54,661 nucleotides of DNA. It comes from Candidatus Nanopelagicales bacterium. GTDB lineage: Bacteria; Actinomycetota; Actinomycetes; S36-B12. The notes beneath the pieces are model-generated. The model was given only the letters and a program-made list of their open reading frames with translations, was not told the DNA's origin and searched no databases. Shown here piece after piece: positions 16,482 through 25,249 of the stretch. The stretch's first letter is position 1; each line of letters opens with the position of its first letter. The DNA lies in contig JANRCR010000023.1 in assembly GCA_030726915.1 (NCBI GenBank), forward strand, positions 26,777 to 81,437, in the 5' to 3' direction. The position numbers and the translations under genes were made by a program.

Positions 16482-18043
16482 GGCAGCCCATCGCCTGGGG
16501 CTTTCCCCTCCCTGCTCCCGGGGGGACTGCTCCGGATCTTGACCGATTCCGGGAGTTGGCTCCGGGTCGACGGGTGATCCCGGTTGTGCGACGACTCCTT
16601 GCCGATGGCGAGACGCCGGTGGGCCTGTATCGCAAACTCGCGCAGGAGCGCCCGGGCACCTTCCTCCTGGAGTCGGCCGAGCAGGGCCGCTCGTACTCCC
16701 GCTTCTCGTTTATCGGTGCCCGGTGCACAGCCATGCTCACGGAGTCGAATGGTGTGGCGAGTTGGTGGGGCACACCACCCAACGATGTCCCTCAGGGGGG
16801 TGATCCCCTGGAAGCGCTTCGGGACACGGTGGCCCTCCTGCGGACCGATCGACCCGCGGGGTTGCCCCCGCTCACGGGAGGCATGGTGGGCTATCTCGCC
16901 TATGACGCCGTGCGTCGGTGGGAGCGACTCCCGGATGCGAATCCGGACGAGTTGGCGGTCCCTGAGTTGGGCTTCCTCCTGGCGACAGATCTCGCCGTGC
17001 TGGATCACGCTGACGGGACGGTGCTGCTGATCGCCAATGCCATCAACTCCGACAACACCGATCACAGAATCGATGAGGCATGGGCTGACTCGGTGCGGCG
17101 TCTGGACACGATGGAGGATGACCTGCGTCGTGCCGCCCCGTCGACGGTGTCCACATATGACCCGCTAGCCGAGATTCACGTCGATAGTCGTACGACGTCC
17201 GTGGACTTCCGCGCCAGCGTGGCACGGGCGCAGGAACACATTCGCGCGGGCGACGCCTTCCAGGTTGTGGTCTCCCAGAGATTCGATGCACCCTGCACCT
17301 CATCAGCCCTGGATGTCTATCGGGTCCTGCGCGTGACCAACCCCAGCCCCTACATGTATCTGCTGCGCATCCCCGATGTCGACGGCACCGACGTTGCCTT
17401 TGACATCGTGGGGTCATCCCCGGAAGCGCTCGTCACCGTGCAGGAGGGGCGCGCTCGCCTCCACCCGATTGCCGGGACTCGGGCGAGGGGCGCGACGCCC
17501 GAGGCTGACGCCGCCCTCGCGGAGGAGTTGCTCGCCGATGACAAGGAGCGTGCGGAACACCTCATGCTTGTCGATCTGGGACGCAATGATCTCGGTCGCG
17601 TCTGCGCCCCCGGCAGCGTAGAGGTCGTGGAGTTCATGCAGGTCGAGCGCTATTCGCATGTCATGCATCTCGTCTCGACCGTCGTGGGCGACCTGGCTGA
17701 GGGGCGATCGTCCTACGATGCGCTCGCGGCCACATTCCCCGCCGGCACGTTGTCGGGAGCACCCAAGCCGAGCGCCATGGCCATCATCGACGACCTCGAG
17801 CCATCGCGTCGCGGCCTGTACGGCGGCATCGTTGGGTACGTCGACTTTGCAGGTGACATGGACACGGCTATTGCGATCCGCACCGCCCTCCTCCGCGACG
17901 GCATTGCGCACATTCAGGCCGGGGCGGGAGTCGTCGCAGACTCCGACCCCGCTGCCGAGGATGGCGAGTGTCGGGCAAAGGCGGCCGCCCTCATCCGCGC
18001 GGTGGCCATCGCCGGATCACTGCGCACGATTGCTGATCGATGA
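16478..18043 (+). CDS. trpE: Anthranilate synthase component I
   Basis: Makes anthranilate from chorismate using ammonia supplied by TrpG, which is not in this window. The 521-residue protein has the N-terminal feedback domain ([24 protein letters not shown] is the usual tryptophan-binding patch) and the chorismate-binding core. Core motifs are [53 protein letters not shown] and [20 protein letters not shown]. Pabenzoate synthase PabB is the main alternative, but the LLES motif and trp context favour TrpE. The ATG overlaps the hisI stop by 4 nt. No leader peptide with tandem Trp codons precedes it. Confidence 0.95.
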   Translation: MRQPIAWGFPLPAPGGTAPDLDRFRELAPGRRVIPVVRRLLADGETPVGLYRKLAQERPGTFLLESAEQGRSYSRFSFIGARCTAMLTESNGVASWWGTPPNDVPQGGDPLEALRDTVALLRTDRPAGLPPLTGGMVGYLAYDAVRRWERLPDANPDELAVPELGFLLATDLAVLDHADGTVLLIANAINSDNTDHRIDEAWADSVRRLDTMEDDLRRAAPSTVSTYDPLAEIHVDSRTTSVDFRASVARAQEHIRAGDAFQVVVSQRFDAPCTSSALDVYRVLRVTNPSPYMYLLRIPDVDGTDVAFDIVGSSPEALVTVQEGRARLHPIAGTRARGATPEADAALAEELLADDKERAEHLMLVDLGRNDLGRVCAPGSVEVVEFMQVERYSHVMHLVSTVVGDLAEGRSSYDALAATFPAGTLSGAPKPSAMAIIDDLEPSRRGLYGGIVGYVDFAGDMDTAIAIRTALLRDGIAHIQAGAGVVADSDPAAEDGECRAKAAALIRAVAIAGSLRTIADR

Positions 18044-18690
18044 CCACCCGGGGTTTCCTGGGAGCCCTCGTGGCTTTGGCCGTGGGCTCCGTGCTCGTGG
18101 TGGTGTCGTTTGGAGCAACGTGGGCAACCGTGACCGTGGCCGCCCTCTCGGGAGCCACGAGTCCCGCCGACCCCGTCTCGACCGTGGCCCTGACCGGACG
18201 TGACCTCGCGCCCCTGGGCGCCACGATGGGTTGGGTCGGTCTCGCCGCCGTGGCGGCTCTGCTCGCGACGCGCACCTGGGGACGTCGCTTGACCGGAGCG
18301 CTGGTCGTTGTGGCGGGCGGCAGTGCGGGCGTCACGGCCGTGGCCTTTGCCCTCACCGATGCCGCGTCGGGCAGTGGCGATGCCTTCATTGAGGCAGCGC
18401 TGGGGGCTCGCGCTGATGGTGATGTGCTGTCCGTCGCGGTGACCGCGTGGTGGCTCCCCGCCATGGTCGGTGGCCTCCTGATGCTGGTGTGCGGCATCCT
18501 CGCGGTCGCTGTGGGGCCCGCATGGCCTCGACTCTCCTCGCGCTACAACCGTGCGGGAGCAGGTGACGTCCCCGTGAGCGCGGCAGCCACGTGGGACGCA
18601 CTGGATCGCGGTGAAGACCCCACGGCGGATGTGAAGGACCACACCCATCCTGGTTCAATGGAGGGACCCAACCCGGAGGAGAAGCGATGA
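18040..18690 (+). CDS. Trp biosynthesis-associated membrane protein
   Basis: A 216-residue integral membrane protein with four hydrophobic segments (about 5-25, 62-80, 88-106, 143-164) and a polar, acidic tail. Position and topology match the actinobacterial family annotated as Trp-associated membrane protein (TIGR02234), always found next to trpE/trpC but of unknown function. The loop between the first two helices contains two WATVTVAAL-like stretches. The ATG overlaps the trpE stop by 4 nt, and its stop overlaps the next gene by 4 nt. A role in tryptophan or anthranilate transport or sensing has only contextual support. Confidence 0.8.
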   Translation: MTTRGFLGALVALAVGSVLVVVSFGATWATVTVAALSGATSPADPVSTVALTGRDLAPLGATMGWVGLAAVAALLATRTWGRRLTGALVVVAGGSAGVTAVAFALTDAASGSGDAFIEAALGARADGDVLSVAVTAWWLPAMVGGLLMLVCGILAVAVGPAWPRLSSRYNRAGAGDVPVSAAATWDALDRGEDPTADVKDHTHPGSMEGPNPEEKR

Positions 18691-18899
18691 TTGCAGGCAG
18701 CCACGGCTCCACACCTGCCGCCTGGACCCTCGTGGTTCTCATTGTGCTCGGTGTCATCGTGTCGACGGTCGCCCTGGTCCTGGGTTCGTGGCTCGGGTTC
18801 TGGATCGGAGTCGTCGTTGTGGCTCTGGGAGCGATCGCCGGGGGCGTTTTGAAGGTGGCCGGCTTCGGCAAGCCCCGTTCCCACACCGACGCCCACTGA
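18687..18899 (+). CDS. Small HGxTPAAW-type membrane protein
   Basis: A 70-residue protein beginning MIAGSHGSTPAAWTLVV, with two hydrophobic segments (about 12-34 and 36-58) and a short polar tail ending in SHTDAH. The N-terminal HGxTPAAWT motif is conserved in small actinobacterial membrane proteins lying between trpE and trpC (similar to DUF6704; I am not certain of the number). ATGA overlap with the upstream stop indicates coupling; an AGGAG motif lies about 9 nt before the ATG. Function unknown. Confidence 0.75.
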   Translation: MIAGSHGSTPAAWTLVVLIVLGVIVSTVALVLGSWLGFWIGVVVVALGAIAGGVLKVAGFGKPRSHTDAH

Positions 18900-18900
18900 C

Positions 18901-19587
18901 ATGGACGCCGGCGCAACGCGTCCGGTCATCCTGGTTGTCGAAGATGAAGAGCCGATCGCCGATGTGCTGCGGCTCTACCTCCATCGCGCCGGTTACGACG
19001 TCCTGGTCGCCCGCGATGGCATCTCCGCATTGGACGTGATTCGGCAACGGCGTCCTCAGGCGGTGATCCTGGATGTGGGGTTGCCCGGGATGGATGGCAC
19101 CCAGGTGTGCCGCACGCTGCGGGCGGAGGGGGATTGGACACCGATTCTCTTTTGCACAGCACGCGATGATGAGGTGGATCGGGTGCTGGGACTTGAGCTC
19201 GGTGGGGATGACTACATCACCAAGCCGTTCAGTCCCCGCGAAGTTGTCGCGCGCGTCACCGTCGCCCTGCGACATGCGCGGCCGGTCGACACCGGCGACG
19301 TGCTCCACGTCGGGCAGATCACCCTCGATCGATCGAGCCGCCGGGTCACGGCGGACGGGGTGGAGATTGCCCTCACCGCGACCGAGTTCGACCTCCTGGC
19401 CTACCTCATGGCGCACCCGGGACGGGTGGTGTCCCGAGATCGCCTCCTGGAAGAGGTGTGGGGCTACGCCGCGGTCGTGGGCACGCGCACCGTGGATGTT
19501 CACGTGGCACAGGTGCGCGCCAAACTCGGGGAGGCCAGCCCGATTCGCACGGTGCGTGGGGTCGGCTACGCGGCGGAAACGTCATGA
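18901..19587 (+). CDS. OmpR/PhoB-family response regulator
   Basis: Two-component response regulator of 228 residues. The receiver domain (about 9-120) has the acidic pocket VVEDEEP (Glu14, Asp15), phospho-acceptor Asp58 in ILDVGLPGMDG, and Lys108 in DDYITKPFSP. The DNA-binding domain (about 135-228) is the winged helix of the OmpR type: LTATEFDLLAYLMAHPGRVV, RLLEEVWGY, TVDVHVAQVRAKLG and TVRGVGYA. The ATG lies 1 nt after the upstream stop, and its stop overlaps the kinase ATG. All catalytic residues are present. Targets are unknown; its place among trp genes is unusual. Confidence 0.95.
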   Translation: MDAGATRPVILVVEDEEPIADVLRLYLHRAGYDVLVARDGISALDVIRQRRPQAVILDVGLPGMDGTQVCRTLRAEGDWTPILFCTARDDEVDRVLGLELGGDDYITKPFSPREVVARVTVALRHARPVDTGDVLHVGQITLDRSSRRVTADGVEIALTATEFDLLAYLMAHPGRVVSRDRLLEEVWGYAAVVGTRTVDVHVAQVRAKLGEASPIRTVRGVGYAAETS

Positions 19588-20936
19588 GGAGACCGGGCAT
19601 CGTCGCGAGCACCGTCTTGCTGGCGGTGGCGGTCGCCACCATAGCCGTGGTCGTCGCGGCGCTGGTCTCTCTCCCGTTGATTCGCAGCAACGCCGAGGCC
19701 GTGGCGACAGCCGAACTCTCGCGTATCGCCGACATCACGGCGACGTCCCTGCGTGTGGATCGCGAGGGCCGCTATCTGCTGCCTCCCCGCGTTGCGTCGG
19801 TGCTCCAGGCGGAGGAAGTCACGGCGTACATCGTGACGCCCGGCGCGACGGATCTCCCGTCGGGTGTGACGTCCGGTGACGTGTCCTCGGTGACGCAGGG
19901 CGACAGTGTCGAAAGACGCGCCGATGCTGAGGCGGGCCCCGTCATCATCGTCGGACGCCCCTTCGAGCCAGGCATCGGCGTCATCCTCATCCAGCCGTCC
20001 GCTGTCGCCGGGGGTACGGCCACTGATGTACTCGTGCGGCTGGGGGTGGCACTCCTGATCGGACTCGCGATCGCGGTGGCCATCGCCCTCGTCGCCGGAG
20101 CCCGGTTGACCACGCCGCTGCGCCGCGCTTCCGATGCCGCTTTGCGTCTGGGCCGTGGCGAGCGCGGCGTCCACGTCGCGCTTGAGGGTCCGGCGGAGAT
20201 CGCCGACATGGCCGATGCGCTGAATCACCTGGCTGCCGCCCTGGCCGTGTCGGAGGGGCGCCAGCGTGAGTTCCTGCTGTCGGTATCCCATGAGTTGCGC
20301 ACCCCGATGACATCGGTGCGCGGCTATGCCGAGGCCCTGGCTGATGGTTTGGTTGCCCCGTCGGATGTGGCACGCACCGGTGAGGTGATGGTGGCCGAAA
20401 CCCAACGGCTTGATCGCCTGGTCAGTGATCTGCTTGATTTGGCTCGGCTGCGTGCTGATGACTTCACCATCACGGTGGTCAACGTTGATCTGGCGCGTGT
20501 GCTGGCGGATGCGATAGACGTCTGGAGTGATCGCTGTGCTCGCGCGGATGTGAGACTCCTGGGGGAGCTGACCTCCGGGGAGGTGATGGTGCGGGGTGAC
20601 CCCTTGAGGCTGCGGCAGGTGATCGACAACCTCGCCGAGAACGCCCTGCGCCTGGTGCCCGCGGGCGGCGTCATCGTTATGGGGGCGCGAGGGGACGGTG
20701 ACTGGGGGGTGATCGACGTCCGTGACTCAGGCCCCGGCCTCAGTGCGGAGGATTGTGACGTGGCTTTCGAGCCCGGGATCTTGCATGAGCGCTATCGGGG
20801 TCTGCGGCCCGTGGGCACCGGCCTCGGACTCGCCCTGGTCGGGCGGCTCGCCAGCGGCATGGGGGGTTGGGCACGCGCTGACACGGCTCCGGAAGGCGGG
20901 GCGGCCTTCCGGGTCGGGGTCCCCTTGGCTGATTAG
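19584..20936 (+). CDS. Membrane sensor histidine kinase
   Basis: Cognate kinase of the adjacent response regulator, 450 residues from the ATG at 19584, which overlaps the regulator stop. A membrane helix (about 6-32) is followed by an extracytoplasmic sensor region of about 115 residues without a recognised fold, a second helix (about 149-174) and a HAMP linker. HisKA has its phospho-acceptor His236 in LLSVSHELRTPMTSVRG. The HATPase domain has the N box DNLAENALRL, G1 DSGPGLS, F box FEPG and G2 GTGLGLALV. All parts appear functional. The 13-residue-per-turn aliphatic sensor gives no hint of its ligand; a signal from the neighbouring membrane proteins is conceivable. Confidence 0.94.
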   Translation: MRRPGIVASTVLLAVAVATIAVVVAALVSLPLIRSNAEAVATAELSRIADITATSLRVDREGRYLLPPRVASVLQAEEVTAYIVTPGATDLPSGVTSGDVSSVTQGDSVERRADAEAGPVIIVGRPFEPGIGVILIQPSAVAGGTATDVLVRLGVALLIGLAIAVAIALVAGARLTTPLRRASDAALRLGRGERGVHVALEGPAEIADMADALNHLAAALAVSEGRQREFLLSVSHELRTPMTSVRGYAEALADGLVAPSDVARTGEVMVAETQRLDRLVSDLLDLARLRADDFTITVVNVDLARVLADAIDVWSDRCARADVRLLGELTSGEVMVRGDPLRLRQVIDNLAENALRLVPAGGVIVMGARGDGDWGVIDVRDSGPGLSAEDCDVAFEPGILHERYRGLRPVGTGLGLALVGRLASGMGGWARADTAPEGGAAFRVGVPLAD

Positions 20937-20949
20937 CACATCGTTGTGC
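20936..20949 (+). terminator. Short stem-loop after the histidine kinase
   Basis: GCACA-TCGT-TGTGC begins at the last base of the kinase stop: a perfect 5-bp stem with a tetraloop. The next gene has its own -10 box 10 nt downstream, so a weak terminator here would make sense. Confidence 0.35.
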
Positions 20950-20958
20950 CGATGCGCG

Positions 20959-20964
20959 TAGTCT
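20959..20964 (+). promoter_or_regulatory. Leaderless -10 element (TAGTCT) of the DUF2752 gene
   Basis: TAGTCT ends 6 nt before the ATG at 20971, and no Shine-Dalgarno sequence is visible. It marks a likely new transcription unit after the two-component genes. Confidence 0.5.
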
Positions 20965-20970
20965 GCCGTC

Positions 20971-21435
20971 ATGGCGAGAGCCCTCCCCGTCGAGACCACG
21001 CAGGCGCGCATCGATGCGCGGCCGAGACTGCGCCGTCTCGCGGGACCGGTGGGGACCGCTCTCGGTGTCCTCGCTGCGACCGCCTACATCCGCTCCGTCA
21101 ATCCCAATGAGCCCGGTCACTACCCGCTATGTCCCACCCTCGCACTGCTGGGCATCGACTGCCCGGGATGCGGAGGTCTGAGAGCGACCCATGCCCTGGC
21201 CCATGGCGACATCGGTGCGGCGCTGGATAACAATGCGCTCTTCGTGGTGCTCGTGCCCGTCGTGATAGGTCTGTGGGCGGTGTGGACCTATCGGGCGTGG
21301 ACGGGAGTGTCTCCGGCACGCACGCCCCGACGTGAGCTGATTTCTCGCGGAGCCCCCATGGCCTTCCTGGTCGTCATGATGGTGTTCGCTGTCGTGCGTA
21401 ATTTTGTGCCGTTCTTGGGCTCAGGGGTCGGCTGA
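20971..21435 (+). CDS. DUF2752 membrane protein
   Basis: A 154-residue membrane protein with three hydrophobic segments (about 27-43, 87-106, 128-146). The DUF2752 hallmark CPGCGGLRATHALAHGD sits near residues 62-78, after CPTLALLGID. In this family the motif usually lies in a membrane-adjacent loop; its function is unknown, though the CxxC and histidine suggest metal or redox chemistry. The ATG is supported by the leaderless TAGTCT box. DUF2752 genes are frequent neighbours of trp genes in actinobacteria (family knowledge, moderate). Confidence 0.82.
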   Translation: MARALPVETTQARIDARPRLRRLAGPVGTALGVLAATAYIRSVNPNEPGHYPLCPTLALLGIDCPGCGGLRATHALAHGDIGAALDNNALFVVLVPVVIGLWAVWTYRAWTGVSPARTPRRELISRGAPMAFLVVMMVFAVVRNFVPFLGSGVG

Positions 21436-21453
21436 TCCTCACGACACTTCCTG

Positions 21454-21477
21454 TGGCACGCTGACCACGTGGGAGCC
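21454..21477 (+). promoter_or_regulatory. TGGCACG promoter-like motif upstream of trpC
   Basis: CACGCT (21457-21462) stands 6 nt before a GTG at 21469. The 24-nt stretch agrees at 20 positions with the one at 49027-49050, which stands at the same distance before the primosomal-protein GTG. Both fit a -10 box of form xANNNT with leaderless spacing. Confidence 0.4.
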
Positions 21478-21516
21478 GGCAGAGCGCCAAACGGGTCGTT
21501 GAGGAGCCAGTCATGA
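21469..21516 (+). CDS. Candidate 15-codon leader ORF overlapping the trpC start
   Basis: From the GTG at 21469 a short frame reads [15 protein letters not shown] and stops at TGA 21514-21516, overlapping the trpC ATG by 4 nt (ATGA). A promoter-like box at leaderless spacing precedes it. Translating it would deliver ribosomes to the trpC start. It has no Trp codon, so it is not a classical attenuator peptide. Too short for certainty. Confidence 0.3.
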   Translation: MGAGRAPNGSLRSQS

Positions 21517-22322
21517 CGGTCCTCGACGACATCATGAGCGGTGTACGCAGTGATCTTGATCTGCGCATGGCGTCGGTGCCGCTGGATGAACTCAAGGCCC
21601 AGGCGTCGCGCATGCCGGCACCGCGTGACGCCGAAAGTCGCCTGCGTGAGCCCGGGGTCGGTGTCATCGCGGAGGTCAAGCGGGCGAGTCCAAGTAAGGG
21701 CCGCCTGGCCGAAATCGAAAACCCCGCGCAGTTGTCACGTGATTACGAAGCCGGTGGGGCGCGTTGGATCAGTGTCCTCACCGAGCAGAGACGGTTCGGT
21801 GGATCGTTGGATGACCTGCGCGCCGTGCGCTGCGCCGTCGATATCCCCGTTCTGCGTAAGGACTTCATCATCAGCAGTTACCAGTTGTGGGAGTCACGCG
21901 CCTATGGGGCCGACGTGGTGCTCTTGATCGTGGCCGCGCTTGATGAGAACGCCCTCGTTAGCCTCATTGAGCGAACCCGATCGATCGGCATGACACCCCT
22001 CGTCGAAGTGCACGATGAGGCCGAGGTGGATCGTGCGGTGGACGCTGGCGCAACGATCATCGGTGTGAATGCGCGCAACCTCAAGACGCTCGAGGTGGAT
22101 CGTTCCACCTTCGCTCGTGTCGCCCCCCGCATCCCGCACTCATGTATTCGTATTGCCGAGTCGGGCGTCCGGGATCCACGTGACCTCATCGCGTACGCCG
22201 AGTCGGGTGCTGATGCTGTGCTCGTGGGTGAAAGCCTCGCGACATCGCCCGACCCGCGCGCGGCGGTCCATGACCTTGTGACGGCGGGATCCCACCCGGC
22301 CCTGCGGGGATCGCGTGACTAG
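21513..22322 (+). CDS. trpC: Indole-3-glycerol phosphate synthase
   Basis: Closes the indole ring from CdRP, the product of the PriA isomerase. The monofunctional TIM barrel of 269 residues has [13 protein letters not shown] (52-64), the acid-base lysine in [32 protein letters not shown] and [13 protein letters not shown]. It is not fused to TrpF, consistent with PriA taking that role. The ATG follows GAGGAG at about 21500-21505. Its TAG overlaps the trpB GTG start, indicating tight coupling. Confidence 0.96.
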   Translation: MTVLDDIMSGVRSDLDLRMASVPLDELKAQASRMPAPRDAESRLREPGVGVIAEVKRASPSKGRLAEIENPAQLSRDYEAGGARWISVLTEQRRFGGSLDDLRAVRCAVDIPVLRKDFIISSYQLWESRAYGADVVLLIVAALDENALVSLIERTRSIGMTPLVEVHDEAEVDRAVDAGATIIGVNARNLKTLEVDRSTFARVAPRIPHSCIRIAESGVRDPRDLIAYAESGADAVLVGESLATSPDPRAAVHDLVTAGSHPALRGSRD

Positions 22323-23535
22323 CGCGCCCGTGGCCACGGGCCACTTCGGCCCCTATGGCGGACGATTTGTGCCGGAAGCCTTGACCGCCGCGCTGGATGG
22401 ACTGGATGCAGCCTTCCAGTCGGCCATGGCGGATGCGTCATTCCTGGCGGAGTTGGAGCACCTGCAGCGGACGTACAACGGTCGGCCGAGTCCGCTGACC
22501 GAGGCTGTCCGCTTCGGACAGGAGCACTGCGGCGGAGCACGGGTGTTCCTCAAGCGTGAAGACCTCAATCACACGGGCTCCCACAAGATCAACAACGTCC
22601 TGGGTCAGGCATTGCTCACCGTGCGCATGGGGAAGAAGCGAGTGATCGCAGAGACGGGAGCCGGCCAGCACGGTGTCGCCTCCGCGACGGCTGCCGCACT
22701 GCTCGGCCTGGAGTGTGTCGTGTACATGGGCGAGGAAGACACGCGACGCCAGGCGCTCAATGTGGCACGCATGCGGTTGCTGGGTGCCACGGTCGTCCCA
22801 GTGACAGCGGGGAGTCGCACGCTCAAGGACGCCATTAACGAGGCGATGCGGGATTGGGTCACGACGGTTGACGAAACCCACTACATCCTCGGCACCGTGA
22901 CGGGACCGAGCCCCTTCCCCACGATGGTGCGCACCTTCCAATCCGTCATCGGCGTTGAGGCGCGCGAGCAGATCCTCGCGGAGGTGGGCCGCCTCCCGGA
23001 TGCCATCGCCGCCTGCGTGGGTGGCGGGTCCAACGCCATGGGGATTTTCGCGGCTTTCCTCGACGATGCCGATGTTGCCCTGTGGGGCTTTGAAGCAGGT
23101 GGCGATGGAGTCGAGTCCGGCCGTCACGCCGCTCGGTTTGCGGGGGGTTCACCGGGTGTGCTGCACGGAACTCGCACGTACGTCATGCAGGACGATTGGG
23201 GGCAGACCGTGCCATCCCACTCCATCAGTGCGGGCCTGGACTATCCCGGTGTCGGACCTGAGCATGCGTGGTTGCACGACACCGGCCGAGCGCTGTACGC
23301 CCCGGTGACGGATGCTGAGGCGATGGCGGCTTTTGAGCACCTGTGCCGCACCGAGGGAATCATCCCGGCGATCGAGACGGCCCACGCACTCGCCGGGGTA
23401 ATGCGCCTCGGTCATGAGCTGGGTACCGAGTCTGTGATCCTGGTCAACCTCTCGGGCCGCGGTGACAAGGATGTGGCGACGGCGGCGCGTTGGTTTGGAC
23501 TCGATCCGATCAATGAGTCTGCCGAGGGTCGATGA
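22315..23535 (+). CDS. trpB: Tryptophan synthase beta chain
   Basis: PLP enzyme condensing indole with serine. The 406-residue TrpB1-type protein has [11 protein letters not shown] at the N terminus, the PLP lysine in [11 protein letters not shown] (Lys91), [13 protein letters not shown], the phosphate cup [10 protein letters not shown] and [12 protein letters not shown] near the C terminus. The GTG at 22315 overlaps the trpC stop by 8 nt; an internal GTG at 22330 would start seven residues before GGRF and is less likely. The next gene, trpA, overlaps by 4 nt, as expected for subunits of one complex. Confidence 0.97.
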   Translation: MTSAPVATGHFGPYGGRFVPEALTAALDGLDAAFQSAMADASFLAELEHLQRTYNGRPSPLTEAVRFGQEHCGGARVFLKREDLNHTGSHKINNVLGQALLTVRMGKKRVIAETGAGQHGVASATAAALLGLECVVYMGEEDTRRQALNVARMRLLGATVVPVTAGSRTLKDAINEAMRDWVTTVDETHYILGTVTGPSPFPTMVRTFQSVIGVEAREQILAEVGRLPDAIAACVGGGSNAMGIFAAFLDDADVALWGFEAGGDGVESGRHAARFAGGSPGVLHGTRTYVMQDDWGQTVPSHSISAGLDYPGVGPEHAWLHDTGRALYAPVTDAEAMAAFEHLCRTEGIIPAIETAHALAGVMRLGHELGTESVILVNLSGRGDKDVATAARWFGLDPINESAEGR

Positions 23536-24353
23536 CCACGCTGAACCAGGCATTTGCGCGGGCCCGCAGCGAGGATCGGGCAGCTCTCATCGGCTACCTC
23601 CCCGCCGGGTTCCCCACCCTCGAGGGCAGTGTGAGGTTGATCCGCGCCATGGTGGAGGGCGGTGTCGACATTGTCGAGGTGGGATTGCCCTATTCCGACC
23701 CGCTGATGGACGGGCCTGTCATCCAGGCTGCTGCGGAGCAGGCGCTGCTCTCCGGCATCACGCCCGCGGGCGTGATTGAGGTGGCGGGCGAGGCCACCCA
23801 GACCGGTGCGGCCACGGTGATCATGTCCTACTGGAATCCGGTTGAGCGATACGGAGTGGACGCCTTCGCGCGCGATCTCGCCGCCGTTGGCGGATCCGGT
23901 GTCATCACACCGGATCTCACGCCGGAGGAGGCTGCCGACTGGACCACGGCGACACGCGCCCATGGCATCGATCGCATCTTCCTGGTGGCCCCCTCCAGCA
24001 CGGATGACCGCTTGCGTGTGGTGAGTGGTGCCTGCAGCGGATTTGTCTACGCGGCCTCCACGATGGGCGTCACCGGGGTAAGGACCGAGGTGTCGGACCG
24101 TGCGGGGACCCTCGTGGCGCGGACACGCACGATCACGGACCTGCCCATCGCGGTGGGGCTCGGGGTGTCGACCGGTGCCCAGGCGCGCGAGATTGCCGAA
24201 TTCGCCGATGGCGTCATCGTCGGCTCGGCGTTCATCAGGCTCGTCCAGGAGGCTGGATCTCTGGCTGAGGCGGAGGAGGCCGTCGCTGCACTGGCGAGGG
24301 AACTCGCGGCCGGGGTGCGGCGTCGCACACAGGACATGACCCCCGTACCGTAG
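23532..24353 (+). CDS. trpA: Tryptophan synthase alpha chain
   Basis: Cleaves indole-3-glycerol phosphate and passes indole through the tunnel to TrpB. The TIM barrel of 273 residues has catalytic Glu49 and Asp60 within [20 protein letters not shown], then [24 protein letters not shown] and [18 protein letters not shown] overlap with trpB. It is the last trp gene here; trpD and trpG are not present and must lie elsewhere. Confidence 0.97.
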   Translation: MTTLNQAFARARSEDRAALIGYLPAGFPTLEGSVRLIRAMVEGGVDIVEVGLPYSDPLMDGPVIQAAAEQALLSGITPAGVIEVAGEATQTGAATVIMSYWNPVERYGVDAFARDLAAVGGSGVITPDLTPEEAADWTTATRAHGIDRIFLVAPSSTDDRLRVVSGACSGFVYAASTMGVTGVRTEVSDRAGTLVARTRTITDLPIAVGLGVSTGAQAREIAEFADGVIVGSAFIRLVQEAGSLAEAEEAVAALARELAAGVRRRTQDMTPVP

Positions 24354-24368
24354 GGGACTGATCTCAAC

Positions 24369-24382
24369 CGAACCACGGTTCG
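24369..24382. promoter_or_regulatory. Inverted repeat upstream of the DsbA-like gene
   Basis: CGAACC and GGTTCG, separated by AC, form a compact dyad 17 nt upstream of the ATG at 24399, just before the GGAGG ribosome-binding site. It could be an operator or a small hairpin that affects access to the site. No protein can be named. Confidence 0.3.
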
Positions 24383-24398
24383 CTAGCGGAGGACGGCA

Positions 24399-25214
24399 AT
24401 GGCCAAGGACAGGGAGACCAAAAGCACGCGCGACAAGGCTGCGGCGGCTCGAGCAGAGCAGGTCGCAAGCGAGAAGCGCCGAGAACGCACAGTGCGGATC
24501 ATCGGAGCGATCGGTGTCGTCGTGGTTGTCGTGCTCATCATCGGCCTCGCGGTCGTCGTCCCTCGGCTGTCGGGTGACACAAATGCCGGTGGCACTCCCA
24601 TGCCTGCTCCTGATCCCACGGCTGCCGTGCCGACGGGTGTCTTTACTGCCGACGATGAGGTGCCCTGGGGTGTGCCCATCGGTGCAGCACCCGCATCGGC
24701 TCCGCTACTGGAGATCTGGGAGGACTTCCAGTGTCCCGCGTGTGGATCGCTCGAGCAGATCAATGGCGCGGGCATCAAGAGCCTCGCCGACGAAGGCGCG
24801 GCGCGACTGGTCTACCGACCCACCGCCTTCCTGGACAACAACCTGGGCAACACCTCATCCGCGGCAGCCATCAATGCGTGGGGCTGCGCGATCGATGCCG
24901 GCAAGACCGTGGAGTACCAGCAGATTGTCTACGCCAATCAGCCCACGGCTGAGGGCGAAGGCTGGACGCCGGCTCAATTCGTCGGTTTCGCCGAAGAGGC
25001 GGGCATTGTCGGTGTGCCGCTGGAGCAGTTCAACGATTGCCTGACCAGCAACAGGTACCTCGGCTGGGCGGCCAACTCAACCCAGGCCTTCTACGACGCC
25101 AATGTCGAGGGCACGCCGCGCGGGTATCTCAATGGCGTGGTCATTGACGGTGCTCAACTCGCAGATCAGGCCCTCCTCGCGGGCCTCGTCGCCGAAGCGG
25201 CCAGCGCGCAGTAG
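24399..25214 (+). CDS. Membrane-anchored DsbA-like thioredoxin-fold protein
   Basis: A 271-residue protein with a basic cytoplasmic N terminus (about 1-32), one signal-anchor helix (33-54), a Pro/Ala linker and an extracytoplasmic DsbA/Thioredoxin_4-like domain. The redox motif WEDFQCPACGS places Cys112 and Cys115 at the active site, and EGTPRGYLNG near residue 231 matches the cis-proline loop. It likely forms or exchanges disulfides in secreted proteins. The ATG follows GGAGG 8 nt upstream. Genes of this kind sit between trpA and lgt in several actinobacteria, so it is probably co-ordinated with protein export or lipoprotein maturation. Confidence 0.87.
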   Translation: MAKDRETKSTRDKAAAARAEQVASEKRRERTVRIIGAIGVVVVVVLIIGLAVVVPRLSGDTNAGGTPMPAPDPTAAVPTGVFTADDEVPWGVPIGAAPASAPLLEIWEDFQCPACGSLEQINGAGIKSLADEGAARLVYRPTAFLDNNLGNTSSAAAINAWGCAIDAGKTVEYQQIVYANQPTAEGEGWTPAQFVGFAEEAGIVGVPLEQFNDCLTSNRYLGWAANSTQAFYDANVEGTPRGYLNGVVIDGAQLADQALLAGLVAEAASAQ

Positions 25215-25249
25215 CCCCGAGCTGATAACAACGCCGAGCTGACATCACC

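Noticed and set aside
20936-20949. Strong rho-independent terminator ending the two-component genes
   Set aside because: The stem has only 5 bp and no U tract, so I list it only as a weak candidate and not as proof of transcript end.
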